Notes: generated by a model not told the origin, from the letters alone. Shown: positions 35,816 through 44,635, counted from the stretch's first letter. The stretch: DNA of 64,000 nt from an uncultured Bacteroides sp. (GCA_947038155.1 CAMQVH010000006.1:62001-126000); one strand, 5' to 3'. A program made the numbers and translations.

Positions 35816-37264
35816 TTATTCCAATACGATGGGTTTATATTGGGGTACTAACGTTTTCATGATTATCCAGCCCACCAGATAAGCTACGGCACAGATACAG
35901 AACATGATGAAATAGCCGGCAGGTTTGCCTTCAAATCCCATAAATGTCATGTGCGTTTCGTCAGCGTGAACAAACAGAAGACCTGCGCCGAACTGCATCA
36001 GCATAGAGCCTACGCCACCGGCCATACCGCCGATACCTGTAATACTTGCAATTGCCGATTTCGGGAACATATCACCTACGGTAGAGAAAATGTTGGCCGA
36101 CCAGGACTGGTGGGCAGCGCCACCGATACCGATAAGGATAACTGGGAACCACGGAGAGAACGTACCCAACGGTTGTGCCAGCAATACTACCAACGGGAAG
36201 AACGCGAAAATCAACATCGCCTTCATACGTGCAGCATACGGATTCATACCCGTCTTGTTGATAAAGATAGTCGGAAGTTTGCCGCCGTAGATAGACAGCA
36301 TAGTCACTGCGTAGAGGGTGAAAATCAAGGCCATTCCTAATCCGTCGGAAGTCTTGATGTTAAACTGGGTATTCAGGTAAGACGGAGTCCAGAACAAGAA
36401 GAACCACCACACACCGTCCGTCATGAACTTACCGGCAGCAAAAGCCCATGTCTGCTTGTAAGTGAAACATTGAAGGAAGCTCATCTTCTTTTCGTCTTTC
36501 TCTTCAACAGCTACAGGGGCAGCGCCTTCTTCGTATTTATCCTGCTCGATATAATCCAATTCGGCTTTGTTGACGTGCTTACTCTTTGATGGGGCATCGT
36601 ACATGAATACCCACATACCCATCCAGACGAAACCTAGTGCACCGATAACGATAAATGCCATTTCCCATCCCCATGCTTTCGCAATCAGCGGGATAGAAAC
36701 CGGAGCAATCAAGGCACCGATAGAAGCACCGGCGTTGAAGATGGAAGTAGCGTAAGCGCGGTCTTTCTTAGGGAAGTATTCTGCCGTTACTTTGATGGCA
36801 GCCGGGAAGTTACCCGCTTCGCCGAGAGCCAGGATACAGCGTGCGGCAAGGAAACAGTACATACTTACGGTAGCCACTACCACCACTACGTCGCCCGTAG
36901 CCGCCATCAGTTCGGCTGCGCTATGCAGACCTACATACTGTTCGGTTACGATTCCGCAAAGTGCGTGCATACAAGCACCTGCCGACCATACGCCGATTGC
37001 CCAAAGATATCCCTTCTTCGTGCCCATCCAGTCGATAAAGCGACCGGCGAACAACATACATATTGCATATACAATAGAAAAAACGGAAGTAATCGTACCG
37101 TAGTGAACTTCGTTCCAATGAAATTCCGGCTTAATAAACTCGTCCCAGGTAAGGGAAAGCACCTGGCGGTCGAGATAGTTAACTGTAGTAGCGAAGAATA
37201 GCATAGCACAGATAGTCCATCTGTAGTTTGTCATTTTCTCGCCTGTTTTTTGAAATGCATTCAT
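35816..37264 (-). CDS. MFS hexuronate-type transporter (ExuT-like)
   Basis: A major facilitator protein of about 482 residues with 12 predicted helices. It is related to the anion:cation symporter branch that includes ExuT. Typical segments are TVNYLDRQVLSLTW in helix 1, RCILALGEAGNFPAAIKVTAEYFPKKDRA, and FNAGASIGALIAPVSIP. It probably imports hexuronates or their isomerised products, in line with the adjacent pectin genes. The ORF track extends to a TTG at 37300; ATG 37264 (MNAFQKTGEK) or 37234 (MTNYRW) is more plausible. A strong hairpin separates it from kduI, so it may have its own promoter. Confidence 0.88.
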   Translation of the reverse strand: MNAFQKTGEKMTNYRWTICAMLFFATTVNYLDRQVLSLTWDEFIKPEFHWNEVHYGTITSVFSIVYAICMLFAGRFIDWMGTKKGYLWAIGVWSAGACMHALCGIVTEQYVGLHSAAELMAATGDVVVVVATVSMYCFLAARCILALGEAGNFPAAIKVTAEYFPKKDRAYATSIFNAGASIGALIAPVSIPLIAKAWGWEMAFIVIGALGFVWMGMWVFMYDAPSKSKHVNKAELDYIEQDKYEEGAAPVAVEEKDEKKMSFLQCFTYKQTWAFAAGKFMTDGVWWFFLFWTPSYLNTQFNIKTSDGLGMALIFTLYAVTMLSIYGGKLPTIFINKTGMNPYAARMKAMLIFAFFPLVVLLAQPLGTFSPWFPVILIGIGGAAHQSWSANIFSTVGDMFPKSAIASITGIGGMAGGVGSMLMQFGAGLLFVHADETHMTFMGFEGKPAGYFIMFCICAVAYLVGWIIMKTLVPQYKPIVLE

Positions 37265-37455
37265 GATAATGGATTTAAATAGATTTTGATTCGTTGACAA
37301 AGGTCGGTATTTCGACTGGATTTCATTTGTAAAATTTGGTCGAATTCATGTATTATTCGTTACATTTATATGCTATTTGTTTCAAAGAGTATATGTATCG
37401 TTTCATAACACGTCTAGTCTGTAACGTTTTGGGGGAGGTTGAAGTGTATATAACC

Positions 37456-37505
37456 CCGAAAAACTTCATCCCTTCTCCCGCGGGGGAAAGGATGAAGTTT
37501 TTCGG
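37456..37505. terminator. Hairpin between kduI and the MFS gene
   Basis: CCGAAAAACTTCATCC (from 37456) pairs with GGATGAAGTTTTTCGG (ending 37505), with a G/C-rich middle. On the minus strand it follows the kduI stop by 33 bp and is followed by A/T-rich sequence. It should separate the EIIC-kduI transcript from the MFS gene. Confidence 0.8.
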
Positions 37506-37538
37506 ATTTTATATATGTAATGCAGAGCCGCGCAACGA

Positions 37539-38459
37539 TTAGCGCATTTCTGTATATTTGAACTTGTCCATGTCTCCGTAGTCGAGGTTTTCACCAGCCA
37601 TACCCCAGATGAACATATAGTTGCTTGTTCCGGCAGCAGCGTGGATAGACCATTCCGGTGACATGATAGCCTGTTCGTTCTGCATCCATACGATGCGTTC
37701 TTCCTGAGGTTCGCCCATGAAATGACAGATGGCGTTGTCGGCAGGCACGTTGAAATAGAAGTAGGCTTCCACACGACGGCTGTGAGTGTGAGCCGGCATT
37801 GTGTTCCATACGCTACCCGGTTTCAGTTCGGTCAATCCCATTTGCAGTTGGCAAGGACCTTCTTCAAGTACATTGTTTACAATCAACTGGTTGATAACGC
37901 GGTCGTTACTTTCTTCCATCTTTCCTGCTGCGAAAGAGTTAGCTTTCAGAGAACCTTTGCGTCCGTCGATAGTAATCAACTGAGTCTTGTATTCCTTGTG
38001 GGCAGTAGCGGAATTGATATAGAACTTGGCGGGATTACTTGAATCTTTGCTTTTGAAAGTCACTTTCTGCTTGCCTCTACCTACGTACAGAGCATCTTTG
38101 AATTTCAAAGTATATTCTTTTCCGTCAACAGTTACGATACCTTCGCCACCAATGTTGATGACACCCAGTTCGCGACGTTCCAGGAAGAATTTAGCTTTTA
38201 GCGGGTCGATAGTTTCCAGTACCAATTCTTTCGTTGCAGGAACAGCACCACCGAAGATAAGACGGTCGTACATAGAATAAGTAAGGTTGATTTCGTTCGG
38301 AGCCATTACTTTTTCCATCAGGAAGCTACTACGCAGGCGGTTTGTATCATACGTTTTCACGTCTTGCGGACTGCAAGCCACTTGCATCTTGTAATTCACC
38401 TGGGCAGAAGCAGATATAGCTGCGATGCCCAACATCATTGCAATTGCTAATTTTTTCAT
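37539..38459 (-). CDS. kduI: 5-dehydro-4-deoxy-D-glucuronate isomerase KduI with signal peptide
   Basis: A 306-residue KduI, the cupin isomerase that converts 5-keto-4-deoxyuronate (from unsaturated galacturonate) to 3-deoxy-D-glycero-2,5-hexodiulosonate. Conserved stretches include [21 protein letters not shown] and the metal site [16 protein letters not shown] with a later histidine in [11 protein letters not shown]. The E. coli enzyme is about 278 residues. This one has an extra N-terminus, [20 protein letters not shown], a clear signal peptide, so it is predicted to act in the periplasm, which is unusual. It lies 63 bp after the EIIC gene in a shared transcript. Confidence 0.93.
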   Translation of the reverse strand: MKKLAIAMMLGIAAISASAQVNYKMQVACSPQDVKTYDTNRLRSSFLMEKVMAPNEINLTYSMYDRLIFGGAVPATKELVLETIDPLKAKFFLERRELGVINIGGEGIVTVDGKEYTLKFKDALYVGRGKQKVTFKSKDSSNPAKFYINSATAHKEYKTQLITIDGRKGSLKANSFAAGKMEESNDRVINQLIVNNVLEEGPCQLQMGLTELKPGSVWNTMPAHTHSRRVEAYFYFNVPADNAICHFMGEPQEERIVWMQNEQAIMSPEWSIHAAAGTSNYMFIWGMAGENLDYGDMDKFKYTEMR

Positions 38460-38522
38460 CTTTCGAATTTTTATTTGGATTATATATTATATACTACTTA
38501 TTGTCAGTTGCGGGTTTTCAAC

Positions 38523-39929
38523 TTATTCCTTATTACTGTTCAATGCATTTTTCGCATCGTTTCTAGTCATGCGGATACGGTTGTAGATTGCCATTCCGAG
38601 TGCAAGAACCACGAGGATGGCAGGACCGATAATCTTCAAACTATAAGTCAGGTGGAAGATACCCCAGCAGAAAAGGCTGGAAGCGAAGTCGAGTGCGCCG
38701 CCTTCAAAGCCTGCGGGAATATTCACTGTCTGGTCGCCCGTAGCGTCATATACGTCTTTAGCGGCCAAGGTGAAGAATCCGGCAAGTTCAGTCACGAAAT
38801 ACAGACCGACGATTAATGCTACCAAGCCGATAATGAATGACTTCACTACGTTACCTTTTGTAATAGGCAGAATCATCGGGAACAAATAGAACATACCTGC
38901 CAGGGAAGCCAGCGGTAAGAAACGGTTGCCCGGGAGGATAACTGCAAGGAAAATGGTTACAGGAATCAAAAGCAATGAAACCACCAGCGTAGTCGGGTGA
39001 CCGATAACCAGTGCAGGGCTCATACCGATGCTCAGACCTGTATTGTTCTTATATTTTTTAGCGATAAGTTCGCGGGTAGCGTCAGAGATAGGTTTCAAAC
39101 CTTCGATGAAAAGACTGGTGATGCGGGGAATCAATTCCATTACCGCACCCATCTTGATACCCAGTCCGAGAATGCCCGGAATACTGTCTACCACTTCTTT
39201 CCAGCTTCCGCAGCCCAATGCCCCGATAGCACAGCCAATCACGATACCCAGGAACAACGGCTCGCCCATCAGACCGAATTTCTTCTTCATACCTTCCGAG
39301 TCGATATTCAGTTTATCGAATCCCGGAATCATATCGAGCAGTTTGTTGATAACAATAGCGAACGGAACAAAACTTTGGCAGAACGGTTGAGGAATAGAGA
39401 TGCCGTCCATTTTATCATAGAACTTCTGGAAAGCGGGAGTGGTCATATCAGCCATTACCAGCGTAATGATGTAGCAGATGATGGCAGCGAAGAATCCCCA
39501 ATAGATATTGTCGGAAGCAAAATAAACGATGGCTCCGATAAATGCGAAGTGCCAATAGTTCCAAAGGTCGATATTGACAGTACGTGTTGTCTTGGTAACC
39601 AACATAAGGATGTTGACACCCAGGCAAACCGGGATAATGAAAGCACCGACCGAAGTATTGTAGGCTACTGCTGCTGCAGACGGCCAACCCATGTCGAAAA
39701 TACCCAGTTCCAATCCGTAGATTTCTACCATTTTACTTAGTGCAGGGCCCAGGCTGCTGGTAAGCAATGCTGTCACTACCGACAATCCGACGAAACCGAC
39801 ACCTACTAATAAACCGCTTTTCAGCGCTTTAGCAAATTTAATTCCGATACATACTCCTAAAATTGTGAAAATGACCGGCATCATCACTGCCGCCCCAAGA
39901 CCGATAATGTACTTGAATACTTCTTCCAT
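38523..39929 (-). CDS. Orphan PTS galactitol-type EIIC membrane protein
   Basis: A 468-residue polytopic membrane protein resembling the EIIC (GatC) component of galactitol phosphotransferase systems, including a GHPTTLVVS segment and repeated long hydrophobic spans. No EIIA, EIIB, EI or HPr gene is in the window. Bacteroides generally lacks a complete sugar PTS, so it may work as an uncoupled transporter for a uronate or deoxy-keto acid. It is the first gene of the minus-strand unit with kduI and is divergent from the GH105 gene. A TACTTTTG promoter lies about 75 bp upstream. Confidence 0.8.
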   Translation of the reverse strand: MEEVFKYIIGLGAAVMMPVIFTILGVCIGIKFAKALKSGLLVGVGFVGLSVVTALLTSSLGPALSKMVEIYGLELGIFDMGWPSAAAVAYNTSVGAFIIPVCLGVNILMLVTKTTRTVNIDLWNYWHFAFIGAIVYFASDNIYWGFFAAIICYIITLVMADMTTPAFQKFYDKMDGISIPQPFCQSFVPFAIVINKLLDMIPGFDKLNIDSEGMKKKFGLMGEPLFLGIVIGCAIGALGCGSWKEVVDSIPGILGLGIKMGAVMELIPRITSLFIEGLKPISDATRELIAKKYKNNTGLSIGMSPALVIGHPTTLVVSLLLIPVTIFLAVILPGNRFLPLASLAGMFYLFPMILPITKGNVVKSFIIGLVALIVGLYFVTELAGFFTLAAKDVYDATGDQTVNIPAGFEGGALDFASSLFCWGIFHLTYSLKIIGPAILVVLALGMAIYNRIRMTRNDAKNALNSNKE

Positions 39930-40004
39930 TCTGTTCTATTTTTTCTCTGTTTTTAATGATAAATTACTGTGTTTCCCCAGAGGGTATTAGTTGTAAACCG
40001 TGCC

Positions 40005-40012
40005 AAAAGTAC
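40005..40012 (-). promoter_or_regulatory. Bacteroides -7 element for EIIC-kduI
   Basis: CAAAAGTA on the plus strand reads TACTTTTG on the minus strand. Transcription toward the EIIC gene would begin near 39998, with a leader of about 70 nt. Confidence 0.55.
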
Positions 40013-40084
40013 GACCTTTTCCGCTTTCTTCCAAAACGAAACTATTAATTTATGAGATATTGCATCAAAAATGGACATTTTTGA

Positions 40085-40137
40085 CGTTTGCGTGCACAAA
40101 ATTAGTCGTTTCCGTGCACGAAAAACAAAAAATGCAC
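40085..40137. promoter_or_regulatory. Candidate regulator site: 22-bp direct repeats with GTGCAC core
   Basis: Two direct repeats, CGTTTGCGTGCACAAAA (40085) and CGTTTCCGTGCACGAAAA (40107), are 22 bp apart, two helical turns. They lie midway in the 301-bp divergent region between the EIIC and GH105 genes. A further GAAAAACAAAAAATGCAC (40120-40137) resembles a sequence upstream of susC. This arrangement suits a dimeric AraC-type DNA-binding domain such as that of the locus HTCS. A weak -7-like TACTTTCG for GH105 is at 40180-40187. Confidence 0.5.
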
Positions 40138-40230
40138 CTACTTGATTAAAAAATCCAACTGGCTTTAGCGGAAAAACACTACTTTCGTAGCGTGAAAGAC
40201 TCGTATGTTTAATCCTTAAAATAACAAACC

Positions 40231-41430
40231 ATGAGACGAATCCTTTTTTATAATTTTTTTATATTGGCTCTACTGGTCACAATAGCCCTTCCGGCATCCT
40301 CCCGGCAGGTAGACAGCAAGCTGCCCTGGTCTGTGCGGATGACTGAATCGGAGATGATTCGCTATCCCGAATCCTGGCAACTCGACTTCCAGCCGAAGTT
40401 GAAGTGGGATTATTGCCACGGATTGGAACTGGGAGCCATGCTTGACGTTTACGATATGTATGGCGACAAGAAAATTCGCGATTATGCCATCGCGTACGCA
40501 GACACGATGGTACACGATGACGGAACGATTACCGCTTATAAATTAACCGATTACAGTCTCGACCGCATCAACTCCGGAAAGATTCTTTTCCGTATCTATG
40601 AGCAGACGAAGAATCCTAAATATAAGAAAGCGCTCGATTTGCTTTACAGCCAGTTTGCGGGACAGCCCCGCAACGCGGACGGCGGTTTCTGGCACAAGAA
40701 GATTTATCCCCATCAGATGTGGCTGGACGGCCTTTATATGGGGGCTCCTTTCTATGCGGAATATGCGTTCCGCAACAATCTTCCGCAGGACTATGCGGAT
40801 GTTATCAATCAGTTTGTCACTTGTGCCCGTCATACATACGACCCCAAAAACGGTCTGTACCGTCACGCTGCCGACGTAAGCCGCACTGAACGCTGGGCTG
40901 ACCCGGTGACCGGACAATCCAAGCACAGTTGGGGACGTGCTATGGGGTGGTATGCCATGGCTTTGGTGGATGCTTTGGAGTTTATCCCGAAGCATGAGGC
41001 CGGAAGAGATTCCCTGCTTGCCATTCTGGATAACATTGCCGTTCAAGTGAAGAAACTGCAAGACCCGAAGACCGGGGGATGGTATCAAGTGCTTGACAAG
41101 AGTGGTGAGAAAGGGAATTATCTTGAATCATCCTGTTCCGCTATGTTTGTTTATTCCTTATTCAAGGCAGTCCGTTTGGGGTATATTGATAAGTCTTACC
41201 TTGGCGTAGCATTAAAAGGATACAAGGGTTTTCTGGATAACTTTATTGAAGTAGATGGAAACGGATTGGTAACCGTCACCAAAGCCTGTGCCGTAGCCGG
41301 ACTGGGAGGAAAGGTGTACCGTTCCGGTGATTATGAGTATTATATCAACGAAACTATCCGTAATAACGATCCCAAAGCTGTAGGACCTTTTATCATGGCG
41401 AGCTTGGAATACGAACGCTTACAAAAATAA
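40231..41430 (+). CDS. GH105 unsaturated uronyl hydrolase
   Basis: A 399-residue glycoside hydrolase family 105 enzyme (YteR/YesR type) with a signal peptide (ILFYNFFILALLVTIALPASS). It hydrolyses the unsaturated galacturonyl residue left by polysaccharide lyases from the end of oligosaccharides. The (alpha/alpha)6-barrel features KWDYCHGLELGAMLDVY, YPHQMWLDGLYMGAPF, SWGRAMGWYAMALVD and YLESSCSAMFVYSL are present. It is the first gene of the plus-strand unit and is followed by CE8 after 9 bp. The release of free unsaturated uronate fits with kduI next door. Confidence 0.93.
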   Translation: MRRILFYNFFILALLVTIALPASSRQVDSKLPWSVRMTESEMIRYPESWQLDFQPKLKWDYCHGLELGAMLDVYDMYGDKKIRDYAIAYADTMVHDDGTITAYKLTDYSLDRINSGKILFRIYEQTKNPKYKKALDLLYSQFAGQPRNADGGFWHKKIYPHQMWLDGLYMGAPFYAEYAFRNNLPQDYADVINQFVTCARHTYDPKNGLYRHAADVSRTERWADPVTGQSKHSWGRAMGWYAMALVDALEFIPKHEAGRDSLLAILDNIAVQVKKLQDPKTGGWYQVLDKSGEKGNYLESSCSAMFVYSLFKAVRLGYIDKSYLGVALKGYKGFLDNFIEVDGNGLVTVTKACAVAGLGGKVYRSGDYEYYINETIRNNDPKAVGPFIMASLEYERLQK

Positions 41431-41439
41431 TTTCTACCG

Positions 41440-42411
41440 ATGAAAAGGGTGTTTTTTAAAGGAATGATGTTGTTGCTCCTGTCTGGTGTGGGAGCAACAT
41501 CGGTCTATTCACAACAACAGCAACGCAAAGACACGTTAGTCGTCACACGCGACGGGACAGGAGATTACCGCAATATTCAGGAAGCAGTGGAAGCTGTCCG
41601 CGCTTTTATGGACTACACGGTGACTATCTATATAAAGAACGGTACGTACAAAGAAAAACTGGTGATTCCCTCTTGGGTGAAGAACGTACAGTTGGTAGGC
41701 GAAGATGCAGAAAAGACGATTATCACGTACGATGACCATGCCAATATCAACAAAATGGGAACGTTCCGCACCTATACCGTCAAGGTGGAAGGCAATGACG
41801 TCACTTTCAGAGACTTGACGATTGAGAATAATGCGGCTCCTTTGGGGCAGGCGGTGGCTCTTCACACCGAAGGCGACCGGCTGATGTTCGTCAATTGCCG
41901 CTTTCTCGGTAATCAGGATACTGTCTATACAGGTTCGGAAGGAGACTGTCTTTTATTCACCAACTGCTATATAGAAGGTACTACCGACTTTATTTTCGGT
42001 CCTTCTACGGCACTTTTTGAATATTGCGAACTGCATAGCAAACGTGATTCGTATATCACCGCCGCTTCGACTCCTCAAAATGAAGAGTTTGGCTATGTCT
42101 TCAAAAACTGTAAACTGACCGCTGCTCCGGGAGTGAAAAAGGTATATCTAGGTCGCCCTTGGCGTCCGTACGCCGCTACGGTGTTTATCAATTGTGAGTT
42201 TGGCGGCCATATCCGCCCCGAAGGATGGCATAACTGGAAGAATCCGGAGAATGAAAAGACAGCCCGTTATGCGGAATTTGGAAATACAGGCGAAGGTGCA
42301 GGTACATCGGGACGTGTGACATGGGGGAAACAACTCACAAAAAAGGAAGCATTGAGGTACACTCCGGAGAATATCTTTAAAGAAAGCAGTAACTGGTATC
42401 CCTATAAGTAG
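41440..42411 (+). CDS. Pectin methylesterase (CE8)
   Basis: A 323-residue CE8 right-handed beta-helix enzyme with a signal peptide (MLLLLSGVGATSVYSQQ). It removes methyl esters from homogalacturonan so that lyases can act. Catalytic signature segments are GTYKEKL, GQAVALHTEGDR, NQDTVYTG, DFIFGPSTALFE with the nucleophilic aspartate, and LGRPWRPYAATVF with the conserved arginine. It lies 9 bp after GH105. An array of palindromic repeats follows its stop codon. Confidence 0.94.
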   Translation: MKRVFFKGMMLLLLSGVGATSVYSQQQQRKDTLVVTRDGTGDYRNIQEAVEAVRAFMDYTVTIYIKNGTYKEKLVIPSWVKNVQLVGEDAEKTIITYDDHANINKMGTFRTYTVKVEGNDVTFRDLTIENNAAPLGQAVALHTEGDRLMFVNCRFLGNQDTVYTGSEGDCLLFTNCYIEGTTDFIFGPSTALFEYCELHSKRDSYITAASTPQNEEFGYVFKNCKLTAAPGVKKVYLGRPWRPYAATVFINCEFGGHIRPEGWHNWKNPENEKTARYAEFGNTGEGAGTSGRVTWGKQLTKKEALRYTPENIFKESSNWYPYK

Positions 42412-42452
42412 AAACATTAGCGCTTCTGACAGGCGCTACGATACGAAATGTC

Positions 42453-42580
42453 TGTTTCTGGTCTTGAAACCATTTGTTTCATCGCTTGCGACTGTTGTTT
42501 CCATTAATTGAAACTAGAGTTTCTTCAGCAGGAAACAAAATGTTTCATGTCATTGAACACTTTGTTCCGATAAGGATGAG
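42453..42580. repeat. Second 22-bp-phased palindrome array (GTTTC/GAAAC)
   Basis: Units start every 22 bp at 42453, 42475, 42497, 42519, 42541 and 42563. The best are TGTTTC-TGGTCT-TGAAAC, GTTTCC-ATTAAT-TGAAAC (42497-42514) and GTTTCT-TCAGCA-GGAAAC (42519-42536), with 4-bp spacers; the others are degenerate. This is the same 18+4 design as the array at 11283-11388. It occupies the first part of the 380-bp gap between the CE8 and CE12-CE8 genes. Confidence 0.8.
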
Positions 42581-42648
42581 CAAACTTGGATACGAGAGAA
42601 ACGTAGCTTCCGGTAGCTTCTGGAAATAAAGGAATAAAGAAGGTTGGG

Positions 42649-42740
42649 AAGCGGTGATAGGTGATAGGTTGAAAAATAACCTATCACCGCTTGAAATGCC
42701 GATGAATAGGGCGTTTGATGGATGCCGGTGATAGGTGAAA
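42649..42740. repeat. GGTGATA heptanucleotide repeats with hairpin
   Basis: GGTGATA, GGTGATA, GGTTGAA (42653-42673) are followed by an inverted AACCTATCACCGC and, further on, by GGTGATA, GGTGAAA (42727-42740). GTGATAGGTT/AACCTATCAC forms a 10-bp stem with a 7-nt loop, with an alternative outer pairing by the first heptad. It may terminate or attenuate transcription between the CE8 and CE12-CE8 genes. Confidence 0.7.
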
Positions 42741-42791
42741 GAGAAAAATGATTTTTTATTATAGAGTATAGCATAAAGAAAATGAAAGAAA

Positions 42792-44531
42792 ATGAAAGAA
42801 AATAGAAGTAAATTAGTACTGTTGTTGGCAGTTACCTTTGTTCTCTGCTCTGCATTTCGCGCGGACAAGCCTGTCGTAACTATCTTTATGATAGGGGATT
42901 CGACTATGGCTAACAAGAAGTTGGACGGCGGAAATCCCGAACGTGGCTGGGGAATGGTACTTCCCGGATTTTTTTCCGAGGACATAAAGATAGACAATCA
43001 TGCTGCCAACGGACGCAGTTCCAAGAGTTTTATCTCCGAAGGACGTTGGGCAAAAGTCATCTCCAAAGTGAAGAAAGGTGATTATGTCTTTATCCAGTTC
43101 GGACATAATGATGAAAAGGCGGATTCTACCCGACACACAGAGCCGGGAACTACTTTCGATGACAATCTCCGCCGATATGTAAACGAAACCCGCGCGAAAG
43201 GCGGCATCCCCGTATTGTTCAATTCCATCGTCCGCCGTAACTTCGTCCAACCGCAGGATGCCTCTATCACTAAGGATATCCGCCGGACACCAGGGGAAAA
43301 AGAGCAACCCAAAGAAGGGACGGTCTTGTTCGATACGCATGGAGCTTATTTGGATTCTCCACGCAATGTAGCGAAAGAGCTCGGAGTCGTATTTATTGAT
43401 ATGAACAAAATCACTCACGACCTGGTGCAAGAGCTCGGACCGGTAGAATCGAAAAAGCTTTTTATGTTTGTCGCCCCCAATCAGATTCCCGCTTTTCCGA
43501 AAGGCCGTGAAGACAATACCCATTTGAATGTCTATGGAGCGCGAACCATCGCAGGCCTGGCTGTCGATGCCATCGGCAGGGAAATTCCCGAATTGGCAAA
43601 ATATATCCGTCATTACGATTATGTGGTAGCCCAAGACGGTAGCGGTGATTTCTTTACCGTGCAGGAAGCTATCAATGCTGTCCCCGACTTCCGTAAAAAT
43701 ACCCGTACCACGATTCTCGTTCGCAAAGGCACTTACAAAGAAAAGATAATCATCCCTGAAAGTAAGATTAATATCTCCTTGATAGGAGAGGAGGGCGCAG
43801 TATTGACTAATGACGATTTCGCCAATAAGAAAAACGTATTCGGTGAAAATATGGGAACTTCCGGTTCGTCCGGTTGTTATGTCTATGCCCCGGACTTCTA
43901 TGCGGAGAATATCACATTCGAGAACTCATCCGGTCCCGTAGGGCAAGCTGTCGCCTGCTTTGTCTCTGCCGACCGTGCATTTTTCAAGAATTGCCGCTTC
44001 TTAGGCTTCCAGGATACCCTCTACACTTACGGCAAACAAAGCCGCCAATATTACGAAGACTGCTACATCGAAGGAACGGTAGATTTTATCTTCGGCTGGT
44101 CTACGGCTGTGTTCAATCGCTGCCATATTCACAGCAAGCGTGACGGCTATGTGACCGCTCCTTCTACCGACAAAGGAAAAAAATACGGTTATGTCTTTTA
44201 CGACTGCAAGCTCACCGCAGAACCGGAAGCTACAAAAGTGTATCTTTCCCGTCCCTGGCGTCCGTATGCGCAAGCTGTATTCATCCGTTGCGAACTTGGC
44301 AGACATATTCTTCCCGTTGGCTGGAACAACTGGGGTAAGAAGGAAAACGAGAAAACTGCCTTTTATGCCGAATATGAGAGCCGTGGCGAAGGAGCCAATC
44401 CAAAAGCGCGTGCCGCTTTCTCCCGTCAGTTGAAGAACCTGAAGGGATATGAGATAAAAACAGTCCTGGCAGGAGGTGATGATTGGAATCCGGTAGAAGA
44501 GGGAAATAAGTTGTTGGATGTAAGACGTTGA
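42792..44531 (+). CDS. CE12 acetylesterase - CE8 pectin methylesterase fusion
   Basis: A 579-residue secreted two-domain enzyme. Residues 30-270 form an SGNH rhamnogalacturonan-acetylesterase-type domain (CE12) with the catalytic serine in IGDSTMA, GRSSKSF, the GHND block and DNTHLNVYG supplying Asp/His. Residues 275-560 form a CE8 methylesterase with GTYKEKI, GQAVACFVSADR, FQDTLYTYG, DFIFGWSTAVF and LSRPWRPYAQAVF. One protein could remove both acetyl and methyl groups from pectin. It follows 380 bp of repeat-rich DNA without a clear -7 element. Confidence 0.93.
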   Translation: MKENRSKLVLLLAVTFVLCSAFRADKPVVTIFMIGDSTMANKKLDGGNPERGWGMVLPGFFSEDIKIDNHAANGRSSKSFISEGRWAKVISKVKKGDYVFIQFGHNDEKADSTRHTEPGTTFDDNLRRYVNETRAKGGIPVLFNSIVRRNFVQPQDASITKDIRRTPGEKEQPKEGTVLFDTHGAYLDSPRNVAKELGVVFIDMNKITHDLVQELGPVESKKLFMFVAPNQIPAFPKGREDNTHLNVYGARTIAGLAVDAIGREIPELAKYIRHYDYVVAQDGSGDFFTVQEAINAVPDFRKNTRTTILVRKGTYKEKIIIPESKINISLIGEEGAVLTNDDFANKKNVFGENMGTSGSSGCYVYAPDFYAENITFENSSGPVGQAVACFVSADRAFFKNCRFLGFQDTLYTYGKQSRQYYEDCYIEGTVDFIFGWSTAVFNRCHIHSKRDGYVTAPSTDKGKKYGYVFYDCKLTAEPEATKVYLSRPWRPYAQAVFIRCELGRHILPVGWNNWGKKENEKTAFYAEYESRGEGANPKARAAFSRQLKNLKGYEIKTVLAGGDDWNPVEEGNKLLDVRR

Positions 44532-44585
44532 CTGATTAGCTCAAACTATTATCTGATACATTATAATTAGTTGCAAGTTTTTTAT

Positions 44586-44593
44586 TATCTTTG
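44586..44593 (+). promoter_or_regulatory. Bacteroides -7 element for MNT-HEPN genes
   Basis: TATCTTTG matches TAnnTTTG, 42 bp before the nucleotidyltransferase ATG, suggesting that this gene pair has its own promoter within the pectin locus. A GGAGAT stretch precedes the start codon. Confidence 0.5.
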
Positions 44594-44635
44594 TTTCTAT
44601 AAAAACATTCTTTGCAAAGAAAGGAGATATGACGG

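Noticed and set aside
37336-37542. 68-aa plus-strand ORF between the MFS gene and kduI
   Set aside because: It runs through a terminator hairpin and has no recognisable features.
40005-40230. Complete -33/-7 promoter for GH105
   Set aside because: Only an imperfect TACTTTCG was found, with no convincing -33 element, so it is mentioned but not called separately.
42412-42791. Insertion sequence or MITE
   Set aside because: There are no terminal inverted repeats bounding the segment, no target duplication and no transposase; the content is phased palindromes and heptads.
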